Assembly (NCBI GenBank): GCA_023150215.1
Contig: JAKLLJ010000166.1
Location: 1 to 7,315 of the forward strand
From: Thauera sp.
GTDB lineage: Bacteria > Pseudomonadota > Gammaproteobacteria > Burkholderiales > Rhodocyclaceae
Direction: 5' to 3'
Length of the DNA stretch: 7,315 nt
The notes below the pieces were generated by a model. It was not told the DNA's origin. It did not search any database and worked only from the letters and a program-made list of their open reading frames with translations. Made by a program: the position numbers and the translations under genes. Positions 1 to 5,869 of this stretch are shown piece by piece (the first letter of the stretch is position 1; each line of letters starts with the position of its first letter).

Positions 1-91
1 CGCGGTGGACAGCCTCGGCGCGTGGCACGCGGTCAAGCAGGGTCGCGCCGGCCAGGTTCATTTCCATCTGATGCGCAGGAGCCAGGAATGA
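1..91 (+). CDS. rsmD: RsmD 16S rRNA m2G966 methyltransferase, C-terminal end (partial)
   Basis: Only the last 29 codons are present (frame beginning at base 2, TGA at 89-91). The tail reads as a Rossmann-methyltransferase C-terminus with AWHAVKQGRAGQVHFHLMRR. This resembles the end of RsmD, where a final beta strand follows a 'K.G.AGQV' turn. RsmD methylates guanine 966 of 16S rRNA. Identity also rests on context: rsmD directly precedes coaD in many proteobacteria. The stop overlaps the coaD start as ATGA, so the two are probably translationally coupled. The catalytic NPPY-type motif lies outside the window, so the call depends on the tail and the synteny. Confidence 0.72.
   Translation, partial: AVDSLGAWHAVKQGRAGQVHFHLMRRSQE
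77..81 (+). promoter_or_regulatory. Ribosome binding site of coaD
   Basis: AGGAG lies six bases before ATG 88 and inside the last codons of rsmD. It decides the coaD start in favour of position 88 rather than the in-frame ATG at 22. Confidence 0.75.
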
Positions 92-576
92 AGGAAGCGA
101 TCGCGGTCTATCCGGGCACCTTCGACCCGTTCACCCGCGGCCATGAGGATCTCGTGCGCCGCGCCGCGATCCTGTTCGAGAAGGTGATCGTGGCGGTGGC
201 GCGCAGCAACAGCAAGAACCCGATCTTCGGGCTGGAGGAGCGGGTCGACATCGCCCGCGACGCCGTATCGGCCTTTCCCAATGTCGAAGTGGTCGGCTTC
301 GACTGCCTGCTGATGGAGTTCCTCAAGCAGCAGGACGCGCGCGTGATCATCCGCGGGCTACGCGCGGTATCCGACTTCGAATACGAATTCCAGATGGCGG
401 GAATGAACCGCAAGCTCTATCCGGACGTCGAGACGGTGTTCCTGACGCCCGGCGAAGAGTTCATGTTCATTTCCGCCACGATGGTGCGGGAGATCGCCCG
501 CCTCGGCGGCGACGTCAGCAAGTTCGTGCAGCCCAGGGTGCTTGCACGGCTGCAGGAAAGACTCAAATCAAAGTGA
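88..576 (+). CDS. coaD: Phosphopantetheine adenylyltransferase (CoaD)
   Basis: Cytoplasmic enzyme of the fourth step of coenzyme A synthesis: 4'-phosphopantetheine + ATP gives dephospho-CoA + PPi. It has 162 residues; E. coli CoaD has 159. The nucleotidyltransferase signature is clear: YPGTFDPFTRGH at residues 8-19 holds the (H/T)xGH motif as T16-R-G-H19. LEERV follows at 49-53, IIRGLRAVSDFEYE at 87-100 (substrate-binding arginines), and the C-terminal ISATMVRE motif at 129-136, matching the family's ISSTLVKE. I chose ATG 88 over an in-frame ATG at 22 because it gives the family length, lies 6 nt after AGGAG (77-81) and overlaps the rsmD stop as ATGA. The ferredoxin gene begins 19 nt downstream, so the two are probably co-transcribed. 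No anomalies seen. Confidence 0.97.
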   Translation: MKEAIAVYPGTFDPFTRGHEDLVRRAAILFEKVIVAVARSNSKNPIFGLEERVDIARDAVSAFPNVEVVGFDCLLMEFLKQQDARVIIRGLRAVSDFEYEFQMAGMNRKLYPDVETVFLTPGEEFMFISATMVREIARLGGDVSKFVQPRVLARLQERLKSK

Positions 577-595
577 ACGCAAGGAAGCGAAAACC

Positions 596-847
596 ATGGC
601 TCTGATGATTACCGACGAATGCATCAACTGCGACGTCTGCGAACCGGAGTGCCCCAACGGCGCCATCTACCAGGGCGAAGAGATCTATGAGATCGACCCC
701 AACAAATGCACCGAGTGCGTCGGTCATTTCGACGAGCCGCAGTGCCAGCAGGTGTGCCCGGTCGACTGTATCCCGCTGGACCCCGCGCGCGAGGAAACCA
801 AGGACCAGCTGATGGCCAAGTTCCTCAAGCTGACCGGCAAGGCCTGA
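596..847 (+). CDS. yfhL: YfhL/Alvin-type 2[4Fe-4S] ferredoxin
   Basis: Small acidic electron carrier of 83 residues with two [4Fe-4S] sites. The first motif is C9-x2-C12-x2-C15-x3-C19-P. The second is C38-x2-C41-x8-C50-x3-C54-P. The 8-residue spacing between its second and third cysteines, instead of 2, plus an extra C58, is typical of the Allochromatium vinosum (Alvin)/YfhL subfamily. By the usual pattern, C9/C12/C15 with C54 hold one cluster and C38/C41/C50 with C19 hold the other. A charged C-terminal helix follows (about 63-83). ATG 596 is preceded by AAGGA at 581-585. The gene is 19 nt after coaD and likely shares its transcript. This coaD-ferredoxin pairing is common in proteobacteria. 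The redox partner cannot be told from the sequence. Confidence 0.95.
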   Translation: MALMITDECINCDVCEPECPNGAIYQGEEIYEIDPNKCTECVGHFDEPQCQQVCPVDCIPLDPAREETKDQLMAKFLKLTGKA

Positions 848-850
848 CCC

Positions 851-876
851 CGACCGGTGCGCCAGGGCGCCGGTCG
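851..876 (+). terminator. Short GC hairpin after the ferredoxin gene, possible terminator
   Basis: CGACCGG (851-857) pairs perfectly with CCGGTCG (870-876). The stem can extend by CGC/GCG past a two-base bulge, leaving a four-base loop. It begins four bases after the ferredoxin stop, a plausible end point for the coaD transcript. There is no T-run after it (ATCGTCAC follows), so it is not a classical intrinsic terminator. It may instead act as an RNA 3'-end stabiliser, or merely adjoin the palindrome that starts at 876. Confidence 0.3.
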
Positions 877-978
877 ATCGTCACACCAAAAACTCGCGGC
901 TTGCGCCGCTCCTGCAGCGACCCGCATGGCAGCGGTCGTGCGCGGGAGCGGCCCAGGCCGCGAGCCTTGCTGACGATC
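876..978. repeat. REP-like inverted doublet (BIME-type palindrome)
   Basis: The region is one large imperfect palindrome. Outer arms GATCGTCA (876-883) and TGACGATC (971-978) match exactly. Inner arms 893-912 and 945-964 pair over 20 positions with one G-T wobble and one mismatch, and the pairing can continue three positions further inward. Each inner arm is itself a hairpin: GCGGC-TTGC-GCCGC at 896-909 and GCGGC-CCAG-GCCGC at 948-961. Read 5' to 3', each unit has the form GGAGCGG-n5-CCGCGAG, followed 6-9 bases later by TGACGATC. That form resembles the GGAGCGG...CCGCGA REP sequences known from pseudomonads and relatives, which are mobilised by RAYT (REP-associated tyrosine) transposases. The tip holds a further small stem (CGACC 918-922 with GGTCG 934-938). 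No RAYT gene is in this window. The REP call is inference from shape and sequence; the palindrome itself is directly visible. Confidence 0.68.
888..964 (-). terminator. Intrinsic terminator of the dynamin-like gene, formed by the REP-like palindrome
   Basis: On the - strand the long GC-rich stem (964 to 893) ends in CCGCGAG and is followed at once by five T (positions 892-888), then GGTGTGA. This is the layout of a rho-independent terminator, about 75 nt past the stop of the dynamin-like gene at 1038. The stem is longer than usual and the T-run is short, so efficiency is uncertain. On the + strand no T-run follows, so it should act in one direction. Confidence 0.55.
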
Positions 979-1037
979 CCGCACACGCGCGGGCCCCGCT
1001 CTCGCGCACACTGCGCAATGAACGCATCGAGCCCGCC

Positions 1038-3002
1038 TCAAGCGGCCGCGCGAACCCCCGCCTGCAGTTCCACGGCCGTCTCGCCGAGCGCCTCCGCCAG
1101 CCCCGCCTGCAGCGCACCGAGTTCGCCAAGCAGCGCGCGCACGGCCTCTTCGCCCTGCTTGAGTTCATCGACACGATTTTCCAGCGTGTCGGTGGCCTCG
1201 TGGATGCGCTTGACACTCTCGAGGCGGCGCTTGAGCTGGATCTGGTATTCGCGCACCTGGGTCTCGAGCGGCGACATCACCGCGCGCAGCCACTGCTCGA
1301 CGTCGCGGTTGGCGAGCTCGAAGGTGTGGCGCGCCTGCACCGCGACGGTCTCGAAGAACTTCTGCGTGAGCGCGTGCTTCTCGGTGGTGACGAGGGTGAG
1401 CGCGGTGTTGATCTGGCGATTGAAGGCCGACTCCAGGCGATCGAGCTCCTTCTCGTAGCGCAGCGTCGAAAAGCCCTCGGGCGCGGTGAGGCGGAGTCCG
1501 TGCTCGACGCTGAAGCGCTTGTACATCGCGTCGAGCATGCGCGTGATCTCGCCGATCTCCTCGGTCGAGCGCTGCAGGTTGCCGCGCAAGCTCTTGAAAT
1601 AGCCCTGCATCGCGCCGCGCAGCCCGCGCGTGAAGCTCGACTCGAGCATCGCCTCACGGGTGCGCCGGGTCTCGTCACGCACCGCATCCAGCCCCATGTG
1701 CGAGAACAGGTTGTTGGTGAGGTCGGTGAACACCGAACGCACCGCGTAGTACTTCTGCAGTCCCTGCTCGAACTCGTCTTTTTCGCTGCGGATCTTGCGC
1801 ATCATGTACTCGATGACGCTCTGGTTCTTGCCGCGCAGGTCGGTGAGTTCCTGCAGCTGCTCGCGCAGGCCGCCGAGGCGCGCCTCGAGCAGGGTGCGGG
1901 TGGCGGCGACCACCTCGCCGGTCTCGCCCAGGGTGTCCTCGCGCACGATCTCCTGCTTGGTGGGCAGCAGGTCTTCGGCCAGCGCACGCTCGAGCTGCAG
2001 GATACGGCTGCGCGCGAGCAACGCGTCATCGCCCTGGATGCGGGCGACCAGGCCTTTCTGTGCGGAGACCGGAAACACCGCAGCGCGCGCGACGCCGAGC
2101 GTGTCGGCCACCGAGTCGATCTGGCGGCCGATCTCGGCCTCGATGCGCGCATCGTCGCGCAGCCCGTCCCACAGCCCGTCGATCTTGTTGAGCACGACCA
2201 TGCGCCCGCGCTGACGATCGCCCCCGCCCTGCACGTAATCGCGCCACACGGCGAGGTCGCTCTGGGTGACGCCGGTGTCGGCCGCGAGGATGAACAGCAC
2301 CGCATGCGCGTTGGGCAGCATCGACAGGGTGAGTTCAGGCTCGGCGCCAATCGCGTTGAGGCCCGGCGTATCGAGCACCACCAGCCCCTGCTCGAGCAGC
2401 GGATGCGGGAACTGGATCACCGCATGCCGCCAGCGCGGGATCTCGATGCGGCCCTCGGCGTCGGGGCGGATGCCGTCGGCAGCCTCGGGATCGATGCGGA
2501 ATCCGAGCGCGACGGCCTCGGTCGCCGCGACCCGCTCGGTATCGCCGACACGTGCCAGCGCCGCCTGCAGCCCCGGGGCATCGACCGAGGCGAGCGGCAG
2601 CACCGTCCACTCTTCGGGGTAGCGCTTGAGCTCGCTGACCGGTGTCTGGCGTGCGCGACTGCGGATCGGCAGCAGACGCAGCTCGGGCTGTGCGCCCTTG
2701 TGCCACTGCAACTCGGTCGGGCACATCGTCGTGCGCCCGGCGCTCGAAGGCAGGATGCGGTCGCCATGATCGGCGAAGAAGATCGCGTTGATCAGCTCTG
2801 ACTTGCCACGCGAGAACTCGGCGACAAAGGCCACCGTCAGCTTGTCGTCGCGCAAGCGATCGAGCAGGTACTGCAGGCGCATGTCGGCCTGGACGTTGCC
2901 GACATCGTTGCGCACCAGCCACGTGCGCAGGCGGGTCACGGCATCGCTCGCGTTGCCGCGCCAGCGGCCATAAGCGGAAAACTGTTCGGTCAGGTCGGTC
3001 AT
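1038..3002 (-). CDS. Dynamin-like GTPase (Dynamin_N family)
   Basis: Large GTPase of 654 residues, probably cytoplasmic or peripheral to membrane. Motifs in order: P-loop AEFSRGKS at 61-68 (G1, first glycine replaced by alanine); T91-T92 as G2; DTPGLN at 211-216 as G3; NKID at 272-275 as G4; VSAQKG near 312-317 as a possible G5. The roughly 115-residue stretch between G2 and G3 is usual for bacterial dynamin-like proteins. From about 355 to the end the sequence is charged and helical with heptad-like stretches (368-415, 470-545, 570-640), consistent with a stalk/coiled-coil region. I see no transmembrane span or strongly hydrophobic paddle. ATG 3002 has no clear Shine-Dalgarno; a five-codon frame (3013 to 2999) overlaps it as ATGA. 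It lies 153 nt after mutM on the same strand and ends in a strong hairpin. The gene is solitary, whereas many bacterial dynamin-like proteins occur as adjacent pairs. Membrane remodelling or envelope-stress roles are known for the family; the role here is unknown. E. coli CrfC-like function is possible but unproven. Confidence 0.88.
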   Translation of the reverse strand: MTDLTEQFSAYGRWRGNASDAVTRLRTWLVRNDVGNVQADMRLQYLLDRLRDDKLTVAFVAEFSRGKSELINAIFFADHGDRILPSSAGRTTMCPTELQWHKGAQPELRLLPIRSRARQTPVSELKRYPEEWTVLPLASVDAPGLQAALARVGDTERVAATEAVALGFRIDPEAADGIRPDAEGRIEIPRWRHAVIQFPHPLLEQGLVVLDTPGLNAIGAEPELTLSMLPNAHAVLFILAADTGVTQSDLAVWRDYVQGGGDRQRGRMVVLNKIDGLWDGLRDDARIEAEIGRQIDSVADTLGVARAAVFPVSAQKGLVARIQGDDALLARSRILQLERALAEDLLPTKQEIVREDTLGETGEVVAATRTLLEARLGGLREQLQELTDLRGKNQSVIEYMMRKIRSEKDEFEQGLQKYYAVRSVFTDLTNNLFSHMGLDAVRDETRRTREAMLESSFTRGLRGAMQGYFKSLRGNLQRSTEEIGEITRMLDAMYKRFSVEHGLRLTAPEGFSTLRYEKELDRLESAFNRQINTALTLVTTEKHALTQKFFETVAVQARHTFELANRDVEQWLRAVMSPLETQVREYQIQLKRRLESVKRIHEATDTLENRVDELKQGEEAVRALLGELGALQAGLAEALGETAVELQAGVRAAA

Positions 3003-3072
3003 CGGCGTGTCATCCGGCTTGTCGTATCGGCGACGTCGAAGGTGAACATCGATCGCCCCACTTCACCGCTTC

Positions 3073-3078
3073 ATTATT
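3073..3078 (-). promoter_or_regulatory. Candidate -10 element for the dynamin-like gene
   Basis: On the - strand AATAAT (5 of 6 matches to TATAAT) sits about 70 nt before the ATG at 3002. It lies in a conspicuously AT-rich island (about 3071-3092) within otherwise very GC-rich DNA. No good -35 box is seen 16-18 bases upstream, so this is only a candidate. It would let the GTPase gene be expressed independently of mutM. Confidence 0.28.
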
Positions 3079-3093
3079 CACCATAACCTGATT

Positions 3094-3153
3094 CGCGGCG
3101 CGTGTCCGTGTCGGGCGCCGCGCCACCTTTGCGCCCCGCCGGCCCGTGCCGGC
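3094..3153 (-). other. Two GC-rich hairpins after mutM
   Basis: Just past the mutM stop on the - strand, GCCGGC (3153-3148) pairs with GCCGGC (3143-3138) around a 4-base loop. Then CGCGGCGC (3122-3115) pairs with GCGCCGCG (3101-3094) around a 13-base loop. Neither is followed by a T-run, so these are not standard intrinsic terminators. They could slow RNA polymerase, stabilise the mutM 3' end, or separate mutM from the downstream GTPase gene. GC-rich chance pairing is also possible. Confidence 0.35.
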
Positions 3154-3155
3154 AC

Positions 3156-3974
3156 TCAGCCGCGGCGCTGGCAGCGCGGGCAGAAGAAGGTCGCGCGCTG
3201 CGCACTGACGATGCGCCGCACCGGCGTAGCGCACACCCGGCAGGCGTCGCCATCGCGACCGTAGACGAAATACTGCTGCTGGAAGTAGCCGGGGCGCCCG
3301 TCGCCGCCCACGAAGTCGCGCAGCGTGCTGCCGCCGGCCTCGATCGCCGCCGCCAGCGTCTCGCGCAACGCGGCGACCAGCCGCGCACAGCGCTGCGGTC
3401 CCAGCCGGCCTGCGGCTTCGAGCGGATGAATGCGGGCGCGGAAGAGGCTTTCCGAGGCGTAGATGTTGCCCACCCCGACCACTCGCCGGCTATCCATCAG
3501 GACATGCTTGATCGGCGCCCGCAGGCCGCGGGTGGCGCGCAGCAGGCATGCGGCGTCGAAGCCCTCATCGAGGGGCTCGGGGCCGAGTCTGGCAAGCAGG
3601 GGATGGCGCGCGGCCTCCCCCGGCTGCCACACGACCATGCCGAAACGACGCGGATCGCGCAGGCGCAGCACGCGCTCCGCGAAAACGAAATCGACATGGT
3701 CATGGGCACCCGGCGTTGCTTCGCCCTCGACCACGCGCAGGCTGCCCGACATCCCGAGATGCACGATCACGCTGCCTTCGCCGAAGCGCAGCAGCAGATA
3801 CTTGGCACGCCGTTCGACCGCGACCAGCACCTGCCCGGCGATGCGTGCGGGCAGGTCGTCGGGCACCGGGACACGCAGGCGCGCATTGCGCACCACCATC
3901 CGCGTCAGTGCGCGCCCGGCGACCAGCGGGCGGATACCGCGGCAGGTGGTCTCGACTTCGGGCAGTTCGGGCAT
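3156..3974 (-). CDS. mutM: Formamidopyrimidine-DNA glycosylase / AP lyase (Fpg, MutM)
   Basis: Base-excision repair enzyme that removes 8-oxoguanine and formamidopyrimidines and cleaves the abasic site by beta,delta-elimination. It has 272 residues; E. coli Fpg has 269. The N-terminus MPELPEVETTCRGI carries catalytic P2 and E3, and the start must be here because the Pro has to be N-terminal after Met removal. K58 in ERRAKYLLLRF is the conserved active-site lysine. GMSGSL (74-79) and DPRRFG (107-112) supply the residues that fill the helix gap (M75, R110, F111). The helix-two-turn-helix runs about 155-180, with VGVGNIYASESLF at 166-178. The C-terminal zinc finger uses C245-x2-C248 and C265-x2-C268, with R260 in QRATFFC. 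No clear Shine-Dalgarno precedes ATG 3974. It is transcribed away from the TPR operon. No defects seen. Confidence 0.97.
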   Translation of the reverse strand: MPELPEVETTCRGIRPLVAGRALTRMVVRNARLRVPVPDDLPARIAGQVLVAVERRAKYLLLRFGEGSVIVHLGMSGSLRVVEGEATPGAHDHVDFVFAERVLRLRDPRRFGMVVWQPGEAARHPLLARLGPEPLDEGFDAACLLRATRGLRAPIKHVLMDSRRVVGVGNIYASESLFRARIHPLEAAGRLGPQRCARLVAALRETLAAAIEAGGSTLRDFVGGDGRPGYFQQQYFVYGRDGDACRVCATPVRRIVSAQRATFFCPRCQRRG

Positions 3975-4153
3975 CGATGCGACTCGCGGGAGGATGACGA
4001 GGGGCGGGACGGGTTGCAGCCGGGGCATCGAACTGCATACCATGGCAGAACGGAATTCTAGCCGAGCACTCGAAGCGTGCGCGGCGCCTGCAAGCACCGC
4101 CGTCCGGCGCGCCCGACCCTGCCGCCACTCACCGAAGTTCCCGGATCCATCTC
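3975..4153. promoter_or_regulatory. Divergent intergenic region, mutM / TPR-lolB-ispE operon
   Basis: These 179 bases separate two divergent start codons, so promoters for both directions are expected here. On the + strand only weak elements appear: TTGCAG at 4014-4019 followed at 18-base spacing by TACCAT (4038-4043). The less GC-rich patch 4030-4062 is the likeliest promoter core. I see no convincing operator, palindrome or Shine-Dalgarno for either gene. The placement is inferred from gene orientation, not from strong motifs. Confidence 0.4.
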
Positions 4154-5869
4154 ATGAAAACCCAGTTCGCCCGCCTCGCCCGCTCCATCTGCCTGGCCTT
4201 CGCGCTCGGCGCCGGCGGCGCCGCGAGCGCGGCCAGCGGTGAAGCGACCGAATCCAGCCTGCCCGCGCAGGAGCTCACGCCGAGCACGCTGTACCACTTC
4301 CTGCTCGCCGAGATCGCCGGTGCACGCGGCCAGATCGGCCTCTCGGCCCAGCTCTACCTCGACCTCGCGCGCAGCACACGCGACCCACGCATCGCCCGCC
4401 GCGCCACCGAGATCGCGATGTATTCGCGCAACCTCGGCATGGCGCGGACCGCGGCGCAGACCTGGTCGGAGGTCGCGCCCGACTCGGAGGAGGCGCGGCG
4501 CGTGCTCACGGGCCTCAGCGGGGCCGGCCGCGGCGAGGACATCAACCTCGAGGCGATCCAGTTCCAGCTGGCGCGCGTGCTCGCGCAGTCGAACGGGCGC
4601 CTCGCCCAGAACCTGCTCGGGCTCGGCCACGCCCTCGCCCAGGTGCCCGACAAACAGGCCAGCCGCGCGATCATCAACCGCCTCACCGAGCCCTACCTGG
4701 ATTTTCCGGAAGCCCATATCGCACGCGCGCAGGCCGCGCAGACGGTGGACGACCGCATGGGTGCGCTCGCGGCGGTCGACCGCGCCCTCGCGCTGCGCAC
4801 CGGCTGGGAGCCGGCGGTGCTGCTCAAGGTGCAGATCCTGCAGCAGGCTGGCGCCACCGCCGAGGCCCTGCGCCAACTCGAGGCCGAGACCGCGCGCAAT
4901 CCGGCCAGCCGTGCGCTACGCCTGGCGAAGGCGCGCGCGCTGGTGAGCGCGCAGCGTTTCGCCGAGGCGCGCACTGCGTTCGCCCAGCTGCTCGAAGCAG
5001 CGCCGGGCGACCCCGAACTGCTCTACGCGGTCGGACTGCTCTCGCTGCAGGTCAACGCGCCCGCCGAGGCCGAGATCCACTTCGTGCGCGCGCTGGCCGC
5101 CGGCCATCCGCAAGCCGACCTGGTCCGCCTGCACCTCGGCCAGATCGCAGCAGATCGCGGCGAGGGCGAGTCTGCACGCAAGTGGTTCGCCGAGATCACC
5201 AGCGCCGAGCTGCGCCCCGAGGCGAATGTGCGCAGTGCCTTCAGCCTGGCACGCGAGGGACGCGTCAACGAGGCGCGCACGCTGCTGCAGCGCGACGCCG
5301 ATGACGAAGACGTCGAACGCCGCTACCTCCTCGCCGACGCGCAGATCCTGCGCGACGCCGGACGACCGGCCGACGCCCTGGCACTGATCGACGCGGCGCT
5401 GCGCGAAGCTCCAGACGACACCAGCCTGCTCTACGAGTCGGCGATGCTCGCCGAACGCATCGATCGACTCGATCTGCTCGAGATCCGGCTGCGTCGCGTG
5501 CTCGAGCTGCAACCGGACCACGCCCACGCACTCAATGCGCTCGGCTACTCACTGGCCGACCGCAAGCTGCGCCTCGAGGAAGCCGAGATGCTGATCGCGC
5601 GTGCACATGCGCTCGAACCGGCCGACCCCTTCATTCTCGACAGCCTGGGCTGGGTGCGCTTTCGCCGCGGTGACGCCACCGGCGCGCTCGCCCACCTGGA
5701 GCGCGCCTACGCCATGCGCAAGGACGCCGAGATCGCCGCCCACCTGGGCGAGGTGCTGTGGTCGGTCGAGCGTCGCGACGAAGCGCGCCGGATCTTCGCC
5801 GAGGCGCTCGCCGCACATCCGGACAACTCGCTGCTGAAGGACACCACGCAGCGGCTCGGCATCCAGTGA
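4154..5869 (+). CDS. Secreted tetratricopeptide-repeat protein, LbcA-like by position
   Basis: Protein of 571 residues starting with a Sec signal peptide: basic n-region to R10, hydrophobic stretch about 11-24, likely signal peptidase I cut after ASA (24-26). The only early cysteine (C13) is not in a lipobox (RSIC), so a soluble periplasmic protein is expected. The rest is alpha-helical repeats. The clearest TPR units are near 457-489 (ALNALGYSLADRKLRLEEAE), 491-523 (ILDSLGWVRFRRGDATGALA) and 525-557. Looser repeats run about 60-110, 185-250, 254-315 and 388-420. It is first in an operon and overlaps lolB by GTGA. Gene order matches P. aeruginosa PA4667 (LbcA, a TPR lipoprotein that partners the protease CtpA)-lolB-ispE, so a scaffold role at the envelope is a reasonable inference, unproven here. 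No upstream in-frame ATG or GTG offers a longer start; the Shine-Dalgarno is weak. Confidence 0.85.
   Translation: MKTQFARLARSICLAFALGAGGAASAASGEATESSLPAQELTPSTLYHFLLAEIAGARGQIGLSAQLYLDLARSTRDPRIARRATEIAMYSRNLGMARTAAQTWSEVAPDSEEARRVLTGLSGAGRGEDINLEAIQFQLARVLAQSNGRLAQNLLGLGHALAQVPDKQASRAIINRLTEPYLDFPEAHIARAQAAQTVDDRMGALAAVDRALALRTGWEPAVLLKVQILQQAGATAEALRQLEAETARNPASRALRLAKARALVSAQRFAEARTAFAQLLEAAPGDPELLYAVGLLSLQVNAPAEAEIHFVRALAAGHPQADLVRLHLGQIAADRGEGESARKWFAEITSAELRPEANVRSAFSLAREGRVNEARTLLQRDADDEDVERRYLLADAQILRDAGRPADALALIDAALREAPDDTSLLYESAMLAERIDRLDLLEIRLRRVLELQPDHAHALNALGYSLADRKLRLEEAEMLIARAHALEPADPFILDSLGWVRFRRGDATGALAHLERAYAMRKDAEIAAHLGEVLWSVERRDEARRIFAEALAAHPDNSLLKDTTQRLGIQ

Noticed and set aside
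22..87. N-terminal extension of coaD to ATG 22
   Set aside because: It would overlap rsmD, has no family counterpart, and the Shine-Dalgarno and ATGA overlap point to ATG 88.
848..1037. Small RNA gene or CRISPR-like array in the convergent gap
   Set aside because: The structure is one inverted pair, not direct repeats with spacers, and no promoter is evident; a REP-like doublet/terminator explains it better.
706..1458. A 250-codon + strand frame spanning the ferredoxin end, the intergenic palindrome and the GTPase 3' end
   Set aside because: It overlaps two real genes in other frames and is a Ser/Arg/Pro-rich low-information sequence typical of GC-rich shadows.
1200..2801. A 533-codon open frame on the + strand, antisense to the dynamin-like gene
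   Set aside because: Its translation is a Leu/Glu/Arg/His-rich shadow with no domain or motif, while the - strand frame has full GTPase motifs. Long antisense frames are expected in DNA this GC-rich.
3102..4061. A 319-codon + strand frame antisense to mutM
   Set aside because: It mirrors mutM, which has all catalytic and zinc-binding residues; the + strand product has no recognisable features.
3975..4097. 41-residue N-terminal extension of mutM
   Set aside because: Fpg needs proline directly after the initiator Met as the catalytic nucleophile, so the start must be at 3974.
4058..4876. A 272-codon - strand frame over the start of the TPR gene
   Set aside because: Arg/Gly/Ala-rich shadow without motifs; it would cover the signal peptide and repeats of the clearly better + strand gene and the divergent promoter region.
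5758..5865. 36-residue N-terminal extension of lolB
   Set aside because: It overlaps the TPR coding region and would place the signal peptide and lipobox internally; the GTG at 5866 gives a proper lipoprotein precursor.
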